The notes: generated by a model from the letters alone, not told the origin. A stretch of 64,000 nt of DNA from Peronospora farinosa (GCA_947646735.1 CANTFK010000966.1:304872-368871), one strand, 5' to 3'; positions 1 to 9,654 are shown, counted from the stretch's first letter. Numbers and translations: made by a program.

Positions 1-2
1 GT

Positions 3-146
3 AACATCCGTAGATGTTACATGTGTGTAAGCACTAGGCATCTCCGCCCTAGCTGTCCGTTGCGAAAGCAACGCCCTAATCGGCAGAGCCGAAACCCTGC
101 TCCTAGCCAAAAGGCGAGCACCGCAGGGGAAAACGTCAACTCCTAG
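3..146 (+). pseudogene. gag: Gag C-terminus with CCHC zinc knuckle (partial)
   Basis: Read in the frame starting at base 3, bases 15-56 encode C-x2-C-x4-H-x4-C, the retroviral/retrotransposon nucleocapsid zinc knuckle that binds genomic RNA. A basic tail follows, and the frame closes at TAG 144-146. The rest of gag lies upstream of the window. The protease frame opens 39 bases later in another phase, so gag and pol are in different frames here; whether that is original (frameshift expression) or decay cannot be told from one copy. Confidence 0.75.
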
Positions 147-184
147 TAGGCGCGGGGCGCCCTACTGGGAAAGAACTAAGTTAT

Positions 185-688
185 GTGGAATCTTTAGGAG
201 GTAAAGGTAAACAGGGCTTAGCCCCAGGTGGTTCTGTGGATGCTTCCATAGAACAAGGTTACAAGCCAGGCTTGTTGGTTGTGTCGGCAACCGTTAAGGG
301 TTTTGAGAAACCTTGGTCAATTTTAATTGACTCAGGGGCGTCAGGTAATTATGTCCGACGTCGTTCCCCTGAAGGAAGTAAGCTGTATGCTGAGGCGCTA
401 GAAGCACAAGAGGGTGACAGTATAACCGTGCGTCTCGCAACAGGTGTACGTGTCACCGTTCCTAAAGTTTCGTTGAACTTAGGTGTGGAGTTCTTAGACT
501 TCAATAGCGTTGAACGCTGTCTTGTCCTAGATTTGGACTCGAGATATGATCTCATTCTCGGTATTGCCTGGCTGGAAAGCCATGAGCCGTGGATCGATTG
601 GAGATCCAAAACTTTAGGCGCAACGCGCAATGTTCCTAGCGAAGCTTTAAAGAGTCATGAACCCACCTTCGCTAGAAAACAGAAGTGA
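185..688 (+). pseudogene. Retropepsin-like aspartic protease of the Gypsy element
   Basis: An open stretch of 167 codons with the retropepsin active-site signature: hydrophobic residues, then D-S-G-A at residues 49-52, then S-G-N-Y-V. About 70 residues later comes an I-L-G-I-x-W-L segment, which fits the conserved hydrophobic-G motif near the C-terminal part of retropepsins in Gypsy elements. The protease would cut the Gag-Pol polyprotein. The frame opens on GTG and is probably entered from gag by frameshifting or is a broken internal piece, so the start is arbitrary. The sequence continues in the same phase after the TGA at 686-688 into the repeat-bearing spacer at 722. Confidence 0.75.
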
Positions 689-721
689 TATTGGGAAAAG
701 CCATTAACTGATTCAGTTAAT

Positions 722-1363
722 GTGCTGGACATTGGAGTGTCTGAGTTGATAAACTCCGATGTCAACAATAATAGTGTCGAGCAGAACTCAATGACACTTA
801 GTGGAACGGCACGTACTCCGTTAAGTGATACTCATAGTAATATTGGCTGTAAATGCGATTTACTGGATGTCGGTAATGACATCGGCTCTCGTATAGAGCA
901 AGTTAAGGTCAATGACCTTGTTAGTGATATTGGCTGTAAATGCGATTCACTGGATGTCGATAATGACATCGGCTCTTGTATAGAGCAAGTTAAGGTCGAT
1001 GACCTTGTTAGTGAGGTCACTGGTACTAGTGACTCACTGGATGTCGGTAATGACATCGGCTCTCGTATAGAGCAAGTGAAGGTCGATGACCTTGTTAGTG
1101 AAGTCACTGGTACTAGTGACCCACTGGATGTCGATAGTGACATCGGCCCTCGCATAGGGCAGGTTAATGTTAAGGGGTCTGTTGACCTTGGGGATGATGG
1201 TATCCCAAGTACTTTGAAGAGTACGGTCTCGCCAATGAGACGGCAGCGTCGCCAAATGGCGGCTGCGAGACGCAAAGCGTCTGTTTTATCGCGTAGTCAT
1301 GTCAGTGACCAGCTATACACTCTGGTCAACGGAGTGACAGGTGATGTAGATGGTAAAGGTTGA
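722..1363 (+). pseudogene. Pol linker with 29-residue tandem repeats
   Basis: This 213-codon open frame lies between the protease and RT and matches no family I recognise. Its middle is four in-frame copies of a 29-residue repeat (bases 839-1186), acidic and rich in D, V, G and S. The end is basic (R-R-Q-R-R near residue 180). It shares its phase with the protease ORF, so it was probably one protein segment before the stop at 686-688. A spacer between protease and RT is common in oomycete Gypsy elements as far as I know, but a tandem repeat there is unusual. Confidence 0.5.
839..1186 (+). repeat. Four tandem 87-bp repeats, coding, in frame
   Basis: Copies occupy 839-925, 926-1012, 1013-1099 and 1100-1186. 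Copies 1 and 2 share a first third encoding D/N-I-G-C-K-C-D. Copies 3 and 4 share a different one encoding E-V-T-G-T-S-D. All four share the core L-D-V-x-x-D-I-G. Copy 4 is the most diverged at its 3' end. The 87-bp length keeps the frame. Confidence 0.85.
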
Positions 1364-1599
1364 CCTTGAGGCCCTCCCATCATTAAATGCTCTCTTAGAG
1401 CGAGACGAAATGTTTGTGGATGAATTTCATCAAGCCTTAAAGGCTGGTGCTCTATCCGATATGGTGGTCATTTGACCTAACCTCGAGCTGAAATCATCCT
1501 CGCTTGTCGATGAGACAGTCCTCGAAGATACAAAGGCGTCACTAAGTGCACGTTGTGGGGCATCTATTCTAAAGGACCCTTCAGATCCCTACTATCCTT

Positions 1600-2997
1600 T
1601 AGTTAGGGAATTCCAGGACGTGATGTGTCACGATCCACCGTCGGTTCTACCACCTGATAGGGGTGTACGTCATGAAATTGACTTGGTTCCTGGAACCAAA
1701 TTCTGCGTAACACGGCAGTGGTCTTTACCCAAAGAACAGTGTACGAGTTCTTTCGTGCAAAGCACGCGGCGGGCATGGTGCGCGAGAGTAAATCTCCGCA
1801 CTCGACACCCACTTTCTGTGTTAAGAAACCGAATGGTAAATGGCGTATCGTTCATGCTTATAATAAGCTCAATGCAGCCACTTTACCTGCACAGATGCCA
1901 ATACCTAGAAAGGATGTTCTTCAGAACAATATGGTCGGTTGTACCATGTACAGTGCGCTCGACTTAGTCGATGGTTATTACCAATTGCTCATGCGAGCTA
2001 GCGATATTCCGCTTACTGATGTTAGTACTCCGAGCGGTATGCTCTGGGAGTAGTTGATGATGCCCCAGGGGCTATCTAATGCTCCGGCTACGTTTAACCG
2101 TTTGGTGACGCATTTGTTTCGACCCCATCGAAATTATGCACAGACGTACTTTAATGACATTTTTGTCCATAGTCGAGCTGAACATGGGCGGTCAGATATT
2201 TAGAATCATATTGTTCATTTACGAGCTGTGCTCGAGTGCATGCGCACTAATACACTATATGCTAATGCATCTAAGTGCATCTTCGGGGCCGAAGAAATTC
2301 CCTTTCTAGGGTGCTTCATTGGGAAGCGAGGCCTACGAGCGGATCCCGCCAAGGTCAAAGCCATAGTCGACTAGCCTGTTCCACAGTCTCAGAAGGACTT
2401 GCGTAAATGGCTTGGCCTTGCCAATTACTTACACAAGTACAGCGAAAATTACGCTGATATGGCTCGGCCATTATCCAATCTCCCTAAAAAAGATGTGGAA
2501 TGTTGTTGGCATGCTGAACACGAGGATGCTTTTCAAGCGGTGAAGGCTAGCCTTCTTCATGCTCCTAATTTGGCTTTGCCAGACCCTGATCGACCGTTTA
2601 GCGTCGTCTGTGACGCATCGGATTTTGCCATTGGCAGTGCTCTGTTACTAACAGATGATGAGGCCGTGAGCGTGTAATCGCTTTTGAATCTCGCCAGTTG
2701 AAAGCTGCAGAAAAGAACTATCCAGTTCATGACAAAGAGCTACTTGCGATGAAGTATGCTCTAGTCAAATTCAGAGTTCATCTGCTGGGCTCAAAGCCTT
2801 TTGTGATCTATACCGATCATGCGTCGTTACGCACTGCGACTCAGTCGCCGCATCTCTCGCAGAGAATGGCCAGATGGCTGTCATTCTTTGCCGAATATAA
2901 CTTCGAGGTGAAATATAAGCCGGGCAAGCAAAATGCTTTGGCTGATGCGTTGCCACGCAGACCTGACTATGAGCTTGCTTATGTTACGACGTTGTAG
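1600..2997 (+). pseudogene. pol: Reverse transcriptase and RNase H of the Gypsy element (broken)
   Basis: RT begins around 1608 in one frame (H-E-I-D-L-V-P-G and Q-W-S-L-P motifs), shifts frame near 1740, and runs to 2677 through fingers and palm motifs (F-C-V-K-K-P-N-G-K-W-R, L-D-L-V-D-G-Y-Y-Q, M-P-Q-G-L-S-N-A-P). The catalytic box reads Y-F-N-D where active enzymes have Y-x-D-D, so a metal-binding aspartate is lost. In-frame TAGs lie at 2051, 2201 and 2372. RNase H follows (D-A-S-D-F-A-I-G-S-A) and shifts frame near 2660. The rest (E-L-L-A-M, Y-T-D-H-A-S-L, K-P-G-K-Q-N-A-L-A-D-A-L) ends at TAG 2995-2997. It would have copied element RNA into DNA; this copy cannot. Confidence 0.9.
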
Positions 2998-3054
2998 TCT
3001 TCTATCAGTGATCTCATTCGATCGGCGTATGCTAAAGTTGATCACTGTATAGCG

Positions 3055-3315
3055 TTGCTACATGCTCTTGGCAGTGAGGAGTTTAAAGACTCGGACATTA
3101 CATTTTCGGCACGATTACGTGCGAGCCTTCATCGATATTCTATCGATCAGGGGCTGTTGTACTATCGTACAGATATGGCGGATCCTCCGCGTATTGTGGT
3201 TTCTCATGACGAGGAACTGAAGTATCGTATCCTCTATGAGGTACATGACACCGCCATCGGTGATCATTTGGGCCGTGAAAAGACCTACGGGACAGTACGC
3301 CATCGTTATTGGTGG
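3055..3315 (+). pseudogene. Integrase N-terminal part, cut by a solo LTR
   Basis: This is the segment before and within the H2C2 zinc-binding domain of a Gypsy integrase. The two zinc histidines are seen as H-D-T-A-I-G-D-H, followed by the G-R-E-K-T family motif. The reading frame is the one used by the second half of RNase H upstream. At 3316 a foreign LTR begins, so the two zinc cysteines (C-E-T-C) are found only after 3781. Confidence 0.85.
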
Positions 3316-3775
3316 TGTAACGGGGCTAGCCCGTTACATAATATTGACACTTATATGAAGTGTCAATAAAATGTTATTATAACTAATACTATTTTGACAA
3401 TATTACCTTTTCTTATAATATTGTTCCTAGATCTCCTTGAAGTTGGAGATGCCCTCTTATTGGTTGATATGGGCCATCATATCAACCAACGCGCTTACCA
3501 ATGACCGACGGACGCGCACAATGAGTGGAGGGCAAGTTGTCAACATACATAGTTGTAGTTTAATATAGTTAACATAGGTTATAACAGATTATTTTTATTA
3601 AGATAGTTAACTACATTAAATACAGTTCTTCTTTTCTCTACTTCTAAGCGTTTGTTTAGAAGTATAGCTTCCTCTGCCTCTTGTGTAAGAGAGGTAATTG
3701 AGGAACCTGCTTTCACTGTAATCAGTGAAAGTAGACAATACTGTAATCAGTATAGTCGGAGGGTGCCCCATCACA
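3316..3775 (+). mobile_element. Solo LTR (460 bp) with 5-bp target duplication
   Basis: The insert starts TGTAACGGGG and ends ATCACA, giving TG...CA termini, and is flanked by direct repeats GGTGG at 3311-3315 and 3776-3780. Both flanks are halves of one integrase domain and share a phase once the insert and one GGTGG are discounted, which proves the insertion. The first 23 bases form an inverted repeat (TGTAACGGG / CCCGTTACA). No coding domain lies inside, so this is what remains after recombination between two LTRs. It differs from the host element's own LTR start at 6209 but shares the TGTAACGGGG opening, so it belongs to a related family. Confidence 0.9.
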
Positions 3776-3780
3776 GGTGG

Positions 3781-4550
3781 CCAAAGTTATATAAATGGGT
3801 TAGCACATATGTGCGTACGTGTGAAACGTGTCAACGGGTGAAACCCTCGCCCCATTCGGCAGCGCCGCTGGCTAGTTTGCCTATTTCCACTGGGTGCTGG
3901 GAGTCCATTAGTATGTATTTTGTGTTTGGCCTACCAAAAGATTCGCATGGCAACACAGGTATTGTGGTCTTTGTTGACCGTTTGAGCAAGATGGCTCACT
4001 TAGCGGCTGTGCCAGAATCGATCGATGGTATGGGTACAGCGGAGCTGTTTATCGATCGATTATTTCGCCAACATGGCTTGCCAGTGGCAATTGTTTCCGA
4101 TCGTGATCCTCGTTTTACGAGTAAATTTTGGAAGTCCGTCTTCCAGGTGCTGGGCACCCGTTTGGACATGTCCACAGCGGATCATCCGCAGACCGATGGT
4201 CAAACCGAGCGCGTAAATCGCGTTGTTGAAGATATCCTCCGCAGCGTTTGTGCTGAAACGCCTAAGCGATGGAGCTCTATGCTCCCTGTAGTTGAGTTTG
4301 CACTCAATTACTCCGTGCACGCCTCTACCGGCTACACTCAGTTCTATGTGAATGGCCTCACACACCCAAGCGTTCCGTTAACGCTACCACCGAGTGGTTC
4401 AGGGCTTGGTGGGGGAGAGGTTGCCGATCGGCTTGCTGATGTCAGCCCTAATACTGTTAAGAAACCGGTAAATGCGTTTCTCGCAACGCGACTAAATGTC
4501 TTACGACATATGCAAGATGAAATGGCTGATAGTCAAGATAAACAAAAAGG
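3781..4550 (+). pseudogene. Integrase catalytic core, first catalytic Asp lost
   Basis: After the solo LTR the frame continues with the zinc-finger cysteines (C-E-T-C-Q-R-V-K-P) and the rve core. The second catalytic Asp sits in V-S-D-R-D-P-R-F and the Glu in H-P-Q-T-D-G-Q-T-E-R-V-N-R. The first Asp, normally in a S-M-D-F context, is Tyr (S-M-Y-F, around 3910-3920), so the DDE triad is incomplete. The frame is lost near 4549, where one extra G in an A/G run shifts reading into the next frame. Confidence 0.9.
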
Positions 4551-5239
4551 AATATGCAGATGCGAAAGGCAGAGGTTGTATTAATGATTATGAGGTCGGA
4601 GACCAAGTATTACTAAATGCTAAAAATCTACCTACCAATGTAGTATCCGCTGTCTTTAAGACGAAGTTGCGTCCGCGCTTTATCGGACCCTTTACGGTCA
4701 TTGCCAAGAAAGGCACAGCGTATACGCTTAACTTGCCGCGCAAATTGAGTACACATCCTGTGTTCTATGTCGGCATGCTCAAAAAGTATCGGGATCCGTC
4801 CCAAGTAAATATTAAGGCGCTGGCGCCGAGACCATTGGCATTGTCGCGGGACGGAGCATCTGCACCAACAGGTCAAGCTGACCCTGCATTCGGGTTCGGC
4901 TCACTTCCTGGGACTCAAGACGGGAGTTCATCGTCTGCCTTTTCTCACGAAGGGACCGCACCTCTTGGACAAGCTCGGCATGAGCTTGTACAGATACACC
5001 GGCCTCCTCCGGCTTTGCTCGATGCGCAGGGGAACCTTCAGTTTCATGTGGAGCGTGTACTGCAGAAGCGTCGCCGCCATGGTGAAAACCAGTATCTGGT
5101 AAAGTGGCGGGGTTATCCCAAGTCGTGGAACTCATGGGAGTTTGAGATTCCCCTTCGGCAGGACTGCCCATACGCCGTGGACGTTTTTGAGCGTCGTGCG
5201 CAGGGTAAGCCTGTTGGCGCTGACGCTTCTCACCAGTAA
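4550..5239 (+). pseudogene. Integrase C-terminal GPY/F module and chromodomain
   Basis: The frame carries V-G-D-Q-V-L-L, then the GPY/F-type module (R-P-R-F-I-G-P-F), a proline- and glycine-rich linker of about 75 residues, and a chromodomain near the C-terminus (F-H-V-E-R-V-L, Y-L-V-K-W-R-G-Y-P, N-S-W-E-F-E). This domain places the element among the chromoviruses; in that group it is thought to steer integration towards marked chromatin. TAA at 5237-5239 ends pol. Unlike the upstream parts, this segment has no internal stops. Confidence 0.9.
4812..5171 (-). other. Antisense ORF over the chromodomain linker (coiled-coil-like)
   Basis: A 119-codon minus-strand frame lies opposite the linker and chromodomain of pol. 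Its second half has a clear heptad-like pattern of L, V and M with charged residues (E-L-V-Q-E-V-R-S-L-R and onwards), followed by a short proline-rich end. The + strand here is certainly coding, so this may be only a shadow. The coiled-coil look, and further antisense ORFs continuing upstream on the same strand, are why it is listed. No function is claimed. Confidence 0.25.
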
Positions 5240-5256
5240 TGGTGGGTGTAGGCGGG

Positions 5257-6115
5257 TTAGCGGCCTTGGCCTGTCGTGGACTCGGCGGCTACAGGTGTAG
5301 CCGAAACATTGGAATGCTGGGTAGCAGACGCATAATGCGTTCGTTGGGATTTCAATTTTCCCCGGGCCTTCAGTTTAGCGTAATCGTAACGCATCTTCCG
5401 CTCGAGTCGAACATCTGCCACATCGGCACTTGACCGTAGGGCCCACATGCTGCATAAACGTCGCGCATAATGCGCCCAGCGGCTGAAAGCCGTGTCTTCT
5501 TCGTCCTCGGTTTTCCCCGCGAACAGAAGGATGGGAACACCCTTTATGGGAGGAACTGGTGCACCACGCACTTGCCTGTTAAGGCGTGCCAAGTATTGGC
5601 TTTGTGTAGTAATGTGGGGTTCCAGATATCGTTGTCGAAGTGCCGTTCGCGTGGCACACATCCTCAGGTGAAATGGCCTCAGGCCCAATGGTCCAACCAG
5701 AAAGGGAATGCCCAGATGCCTCCTTTAGGCGTTCTTCCACCGTAGGTGGTTTGAACCTGTACTGTCGGTGGTCCTGAAGTCTCGCCATATTCTTCGTCCG
5801 GCTCTTGGCGCCTTCCTCTTGGTCGATGGTCTGCTGTTGCTGCTCGTCGAGTGGGTTGGTAACCGTTGCAGTTGACGATACGTCAGGCAGGTCACGTAAC
5901 GCTGTTAGCGCATCTGCAGCACCACTTTCCGGGAACGGATTCTGTGCATGACTTGTGTCATCTTCACCCGTGAGGGTGGCTAAAGGGGACCCATCGGGTC
6001 CCACAAAGACGGTGTCACTTTCGTAATCAACCGCTTCGTCGAGGTTGTCGTCAACGAGGTCCCGAAGAGTCTGTGACTCACTGCCAGGAGGCGTCATGTT
6101 AGGTGCCGTAAACAA
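5257..6115 (-). other. Antisense ORF pair between pol and the polypurine tract
   Basis: Two overlapping minus-strand frames (6115-5579, 178 codons; 5688-5257, 143 codons) appear to be one coding sequence broken by a frameshift near 5655: composition and basic charge continue across the overlap. The first part is acidic and rich in D, E, T and P with a glutamine run. The second is basic (R-Q-R-Y-L-E and K-M-R-Y-D-Y-A-K-L-K). I do not recognise a family. It could be an accessory antisense ORF of the element, as described between pol and 3' LTR in some plant Gypsy elements, or a gag fragment of a second, inverted copy. The polypurine tract just beyond favours the first. Confidence 0.45.
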
Positions 6116-6199
6116 ACCGTGAGGTTTTAAACGTTCGCTAAAGCACTACCTCAAAGAGGTAAGATGTCGAGTGACATTCTATGGGAACGTCGGTCTGAT

Positions 6200-6208
6200 G
6201 GGGGAGGG
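6200..6208 (+). other. Polypurine tract (plus-strand primer site)
   Basis: The run GGGGGAGGG ends exactly where TGTAACGGGG begins at 6209. In LTR retrotransposons the RNase H-resistant purine tract that primes plus-strand DNA abuts the 3' LTR in this way. This is the main evidence that 6209 is an LTR start on the + strand and that 5240-6199 is internal to the element. Confidence 0.7.
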
Positions 6209-7548
6209 TGTAACGGGGTTACACGATGGTTGTAGCGTCTTTCCGAGAGTTTACGGTTGAATTCCCCTTTGTATTGCATATAATGCACTATTATACTTCT
6301 CTTTAGAGAGGTATTAAGTATGAGCGCTAAGATACGGTATTCGGTAATACCGTATCTTATCGATTGGGATTCGATAAATCACTAACGCTGTATTAAGTAC
6401 ATCATACACAGATGTTTAGACGATACGTCGTCCAATAGCAAAGTCTGCATATAAAATAATTACTATTATAGTAATTAATCTAGTGTAGTGTACTTAGAGT
6501 AGGACTATTCATAAAACCTTAAAGCATAAATAAAATCAGTTCTCCTTTTGAGTTTAAGATCGCAAGTCGTTCTGACTTGTTCTCTTGTGCACTTCGTGCG
6601 TTGGTTCTCTAAACCTCTAAGCTTCTAGCTTGTTCTTGCACTCTGTGCGTTGGTTCTCTGAACCTTAAGCTTCTTGCTTGACTGACTAAAGTCTGTTTCC
6701 TAGTTCCTTAGAACGGGGTGACTTTCAGTCGTTTAATTAGTTCCTTAGAACTCAGTGGCTTTTAGCCTTAAATTTATTTAGTTCTCTAGAACTAAGAGGC
6801 TTCCAGCCGAAAGTCTTCCTCTGGCTAAAGAGCTGTGCAGCTCCGCTACACTCAGTCTTAGACACTTAGGTAGCCAGGATCCTGACTACCTAAGTCTACT
6901 AAGACTGACTGTAGCGGAGCTGCACAGCTCTTTAGCCAGAGGAAGACTTTCGGCTGGAAGCCTCTTAGTTCTAGAGAACTAAATAAATTTAAGGCTAAAA
7001 GCCACTGAGTTCTAAGGAACTAATTAAACGACTGAAAGTCACCCCGTTCTAAGGAACTAGGAAACAGACTTTAGTCAGTCAAGCAAGAAGCTTAAGGTTC
7101 AGAGAACCAACGCACAGAGTGCAAGAACAAGCTAGAAGCTTAGAGGTTTAGAGAACCAACGCAAGAAGTGCACAAGAGAACAAGTCAGAACGACTTGCGA
7201 TCTTAAACTCAAAAGGAGAACTGATTTTATTTATGCTTTAAGGTTTTATGAATAGTCCTACTCTAAGTACACTACACTAGATTAATTACTATAATAGTAA
7301 TTATTATATGCAGACTTTGCTATTGGACGACGTATCGTCTAAACATCTGTGTATGATGTACTTAATACAGCGTTAGTGATTTATCGAATCCCAATCGATA
7401 AGATACGGTATTACCGAATACCGTATCTTAACGCTCATACTTAATACCTCTCTAAAGAGAAGTATAATAGTGCATTATATGCAATACAAAGGGGAATTCA
7501 ACCGTAAACTTTCGGAATGATGTTCTAACCGTCGTGTAACCCCGTTAC
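6209..7548. repeat. 1.34-kb near-perfect palindrome, probable 3' LTR
   Basis: The two halves are reverse complements about a centre at 6879/6880 (inside GGATCC) with practically no spacer. The arms are about 640 bp with only scattered mismatches; for example GAATTC at 6259-6264 pairs with 7494-7499. The outermost 40 bases are more diverged, yet still end in the matching GTAACGGGGTTACAC at 6210-6224 and its complement at 7534-7548. The left end follows the polypurine tract, so it is an LTR start. Either the LTR is itself palindromic or two LTRs are joined tail to tail. Each arm holds further short hairpins and repeated TTAGAAC-type motifs. Confidence 0.85.
6328..6359. repeat. 14-bp-stem hairpin inside the palindrome arm
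   Basis: TAAGATACGGTATT at 6328-6341 pairs with its reverse complement at 6346-6359 across the loop CGGT. The mirror copy in the right arm is at 7399-7430 with loop ACCG. In an LTR transcript this would fold as a stable stem-loop; a role is not known. Confidence 0.8.
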
Positions 7549-7745
7549 GTGGCAGCTTCCTTACGAAGTGCCCGTCTACCACTGTGATACGACTACTTTG
7601 ACGACGGAATTGCTGACCTTTTAAGGCAGGTCGGAATACATAATTGGTACGAGAGTCATTTGTGTATCTTGCTTTGAGTTTCTCACCCAACTCGTCATTC
7701 CTTGTGACTTGCTTAACAAATGTAACAGACGGCTCGGGGCACTCT
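7475..7745 (-). other. Possible coding remnant at the palindrome edge
   Basis: The minus strand stays open from about 7745 through 7475 with protein-like, basic content (E-L-G-E-K-L-K-A-R-Y, G-Q-Q-F-R-R-Q-S-S-R), crosses the palindrome boundary at 7548 and stops inside the arm. A TGA lies just upstream of 7745. No family is recognised. It may be a relic of whatever DNA the element inserted into, or a chance ORF. Confidence 0.2.
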
Positions 7746-8768
7746 GAATCCTTTCACCACAAGGCGTGCTAGCTTGCGTACTCGCAGCAAAAACTTACAT
7801 CTTTAAAACGTTAGTTATTGCACTTGCCCTGCTTGCTAAATTTTGGAAGATGGACACCACTACAAGTCAACCTAGTTAAAATGTCGTAGCCTGATAAATA
7901 TCGATGAACGAACGACCTTGAACGTGTCAATAACGTTCCACAACACGAAACTTCCTAAACCACTCCTTCCCACTGCATTGAAACGTACGAGCCAACAAGC
8001 GCATTGTTTTCGCTTTGAATCAGGCTCCATGTGTAAACCTTCTTGCAGACGTATGACATTCGCCAAGAGCGACATCCTCATCTCCTTCAAAATTTTTGCA
8101 ATTTGTTGGTCTCAATAAGACTGGCGAGAGCGAGGCCTCTTGCCGGATTGTTCAAAGTGATTCCACCTCAAATGTTTAACTAGTCGTTGTCTGGAATTGC
8201 CGCCATGATCTTTTCGCCGCAATAAAGTCCACGCAGAGAACCTCTAGCAGTAGCTTTATCAGCACCGAGAGATAGAAGTGTACCGTCATTCTTGCTGAGA
8301 GCACGTGCGCTATGGTTTTGACCTGCTGCAAAGTCAACAATGATTTATATATGACAATGAGTAGCCCATACGCTACATGTGTAACGTTACGCGCCGTACC
8401 GTTCGTAGACCGTTTTTTTTCATTATAAGCAGTGCTCAAAGATGAAAACTGGGTGAGAAAATTCGCCTTATTATTGCGCCATGTGAATAGTTTTGTTTGA
8501 CCCTACTGGAAAGTGGCGTTTTCTAAACATTAAGTTTAAGGTGTTGGAAGAGCCACACCCATTAAAGCATCATGATTCACAGGACTGGCGTTCCATTGAA
8601 CAGTCGCACTGCTTGGACACTCTGACGAATGTCGCATGAAGGTTGCATTAGAAGCGGAAGTTGCCCCAAATATAACTTTACATTTGTATGCCTGTGTTTT
8701 GCGGATGCGGTGGAAGCTCAAAAGGCATTTCTCAAAAGAGCTAAAAACAGCCACTGACAGTAACAACT
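7746..8768. other. Intergenic stretch, nothing recognised
   Basis: Short ORFs on both strands show no motifs or sustained coding bias. The last part must contain the promoter of the SDHD gene that starts at 8769; I see no clear core element. Confidence 0.5.
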
Positions 8769-9441
8769 ATGATGCACCGCAGCCTATTGCGATCTGGAAG
8801 CGTCTTGACTACGCGCGTGGCCCCACGCCCCTCATCGGGTGTGCGCCACTTCCGTAAAAGTTCGTCCTTTCTCTGCCTTGCTTAACTACTACCTACTTCT
8901 CAGGAGCTTTCAGTCGGCTAACACGATTACTTTCTCTTATTTAGACGCTCCCATCAAGTACACGGAAAACAAGGAGGTCACGGGTCTCGCAGGAATTGTG
9001 GAAGGTACTGAAGCTAAAGGCCGTTACGTCTATCTTCCATATCCTCTCTTTACTGATACAGCTCTTTCTTTCTCTCTCTCGGTATGAGCGCACCTCCCAG
9101 CCGACAACCACGTACTCTCGACCAAGTTGATGCACCTGACAAATGTAAGCCTCATATTCGCCGTGCCACTCGCTTTCGTGCTAAGCCCGTCGCCGCTGGT
9201 GCTGCCTGTGGATCTCGCTGTCGGTGTGATCCTGCCTGTGCACGCCCACATTGGCATAAACAATGTCATCTCGGACTATGTGCCCAAAAACGTGCGCACG
9301 CTAGCACGTCTTGGCTGGCTAGGCGCCACGTCGCTCATGTTTTTGGGCTTACTGCGCGTCAACCTGGAAGGTCCGGGCATTACGGAGGTGGTCAAGACGA
9401 TCTGGCGAGAGTCGCCCAATAAGGAAAAGAGCGAGGCGTAG
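8769..9441 (+). CDS. SDHD: Succinate dehydrogenase membrane anchor subunit (CybS)
   Basis: Three exons (8769-8853, 8945-9004, 9101-9441) with GT-AG introns of 91 and 96 bp give 161 residues, the usual size of SDHD precursors. The protein anchors complex II in the inner mitochondrial membrane and helps form the haem b and ubiquinone sites. Residues 1-28 are a typical presequence: no acids, six arginines, hydroxylated residues. Three hydrophobic segments follow. The family signature is H-A-H-I-G at 96-100 with D-Y at 107-108; one of these histidines is the likely haem ligand and D-Y the quinone-site pair. The C-terminal G-I-T-E-V-V-K-T-I-W fits the family end. Exon 3 is secure. Exons 1 and 2 are inferred from phase-compatible splice sites and the targeting peptide. 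ATG 8769 is followed by a second in-frame ATG. Confidence 0.82.
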
Positions 9442-9654
9442 ATTGTCAACTGCCAATAGCTACTTCATCTTCTTCTTAAAGAGGAATATTGTTATTGACA
9501 CAGAAGAAGTTCGAGGCGAAGACAGAAGCATTGTAACTTCAAATGGGTAGCAAACTAAATACGACCTTATTCATGATCTACATACATGTACACTATACTC
9601 TTCGCACAGCATTTTGACACATGAAACCGCAACGTGCTAGCTTGATATCAACTC

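Larger units (their letters stand above)
1..7548 (+). mobile_element. Decayed Ty3/Gypsy chromovirus, 3' part
   Basis: The domain order CCHC zinc knuckle, aspartic protease, reverse transcriptase, RNase H, H2C2 integrase with GPY/F module, chromodomain is that of a Ty3/Gypsy chromovirus. It is followed by a polypurine tract (6200-6208) directly against TGTAACGGGG at 6209, the expected junction with a 3' LTR. The 5' LTR and most of gag lie left of the window. The copy is dead: in-frame stops at 2051, 2201, 2372 and 2995, frameshifts near 1740, 2660 and 4549, a solo LTR inside the integrase, and lost catalytic residues in RT and integrase. Placing 5257-7548 in the same element is inferred from the polypurine-tract/LTR junction. 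Confidence 0.85.

Noticed and set aside
8636..8857. 73-codon plus ORF just upstream of the SDHD start
   Set aside because: It overlaps SDHD exon 1 in another frame; the SDHD reading gives a presequence and correct splice phases.
9084..9422. 112-codon plus ORF overlapping SDHD exon 3
   Set aside because: It is in another frame from the clear SDHD signature and is arginine/histidine-rich as expected for a shadow.
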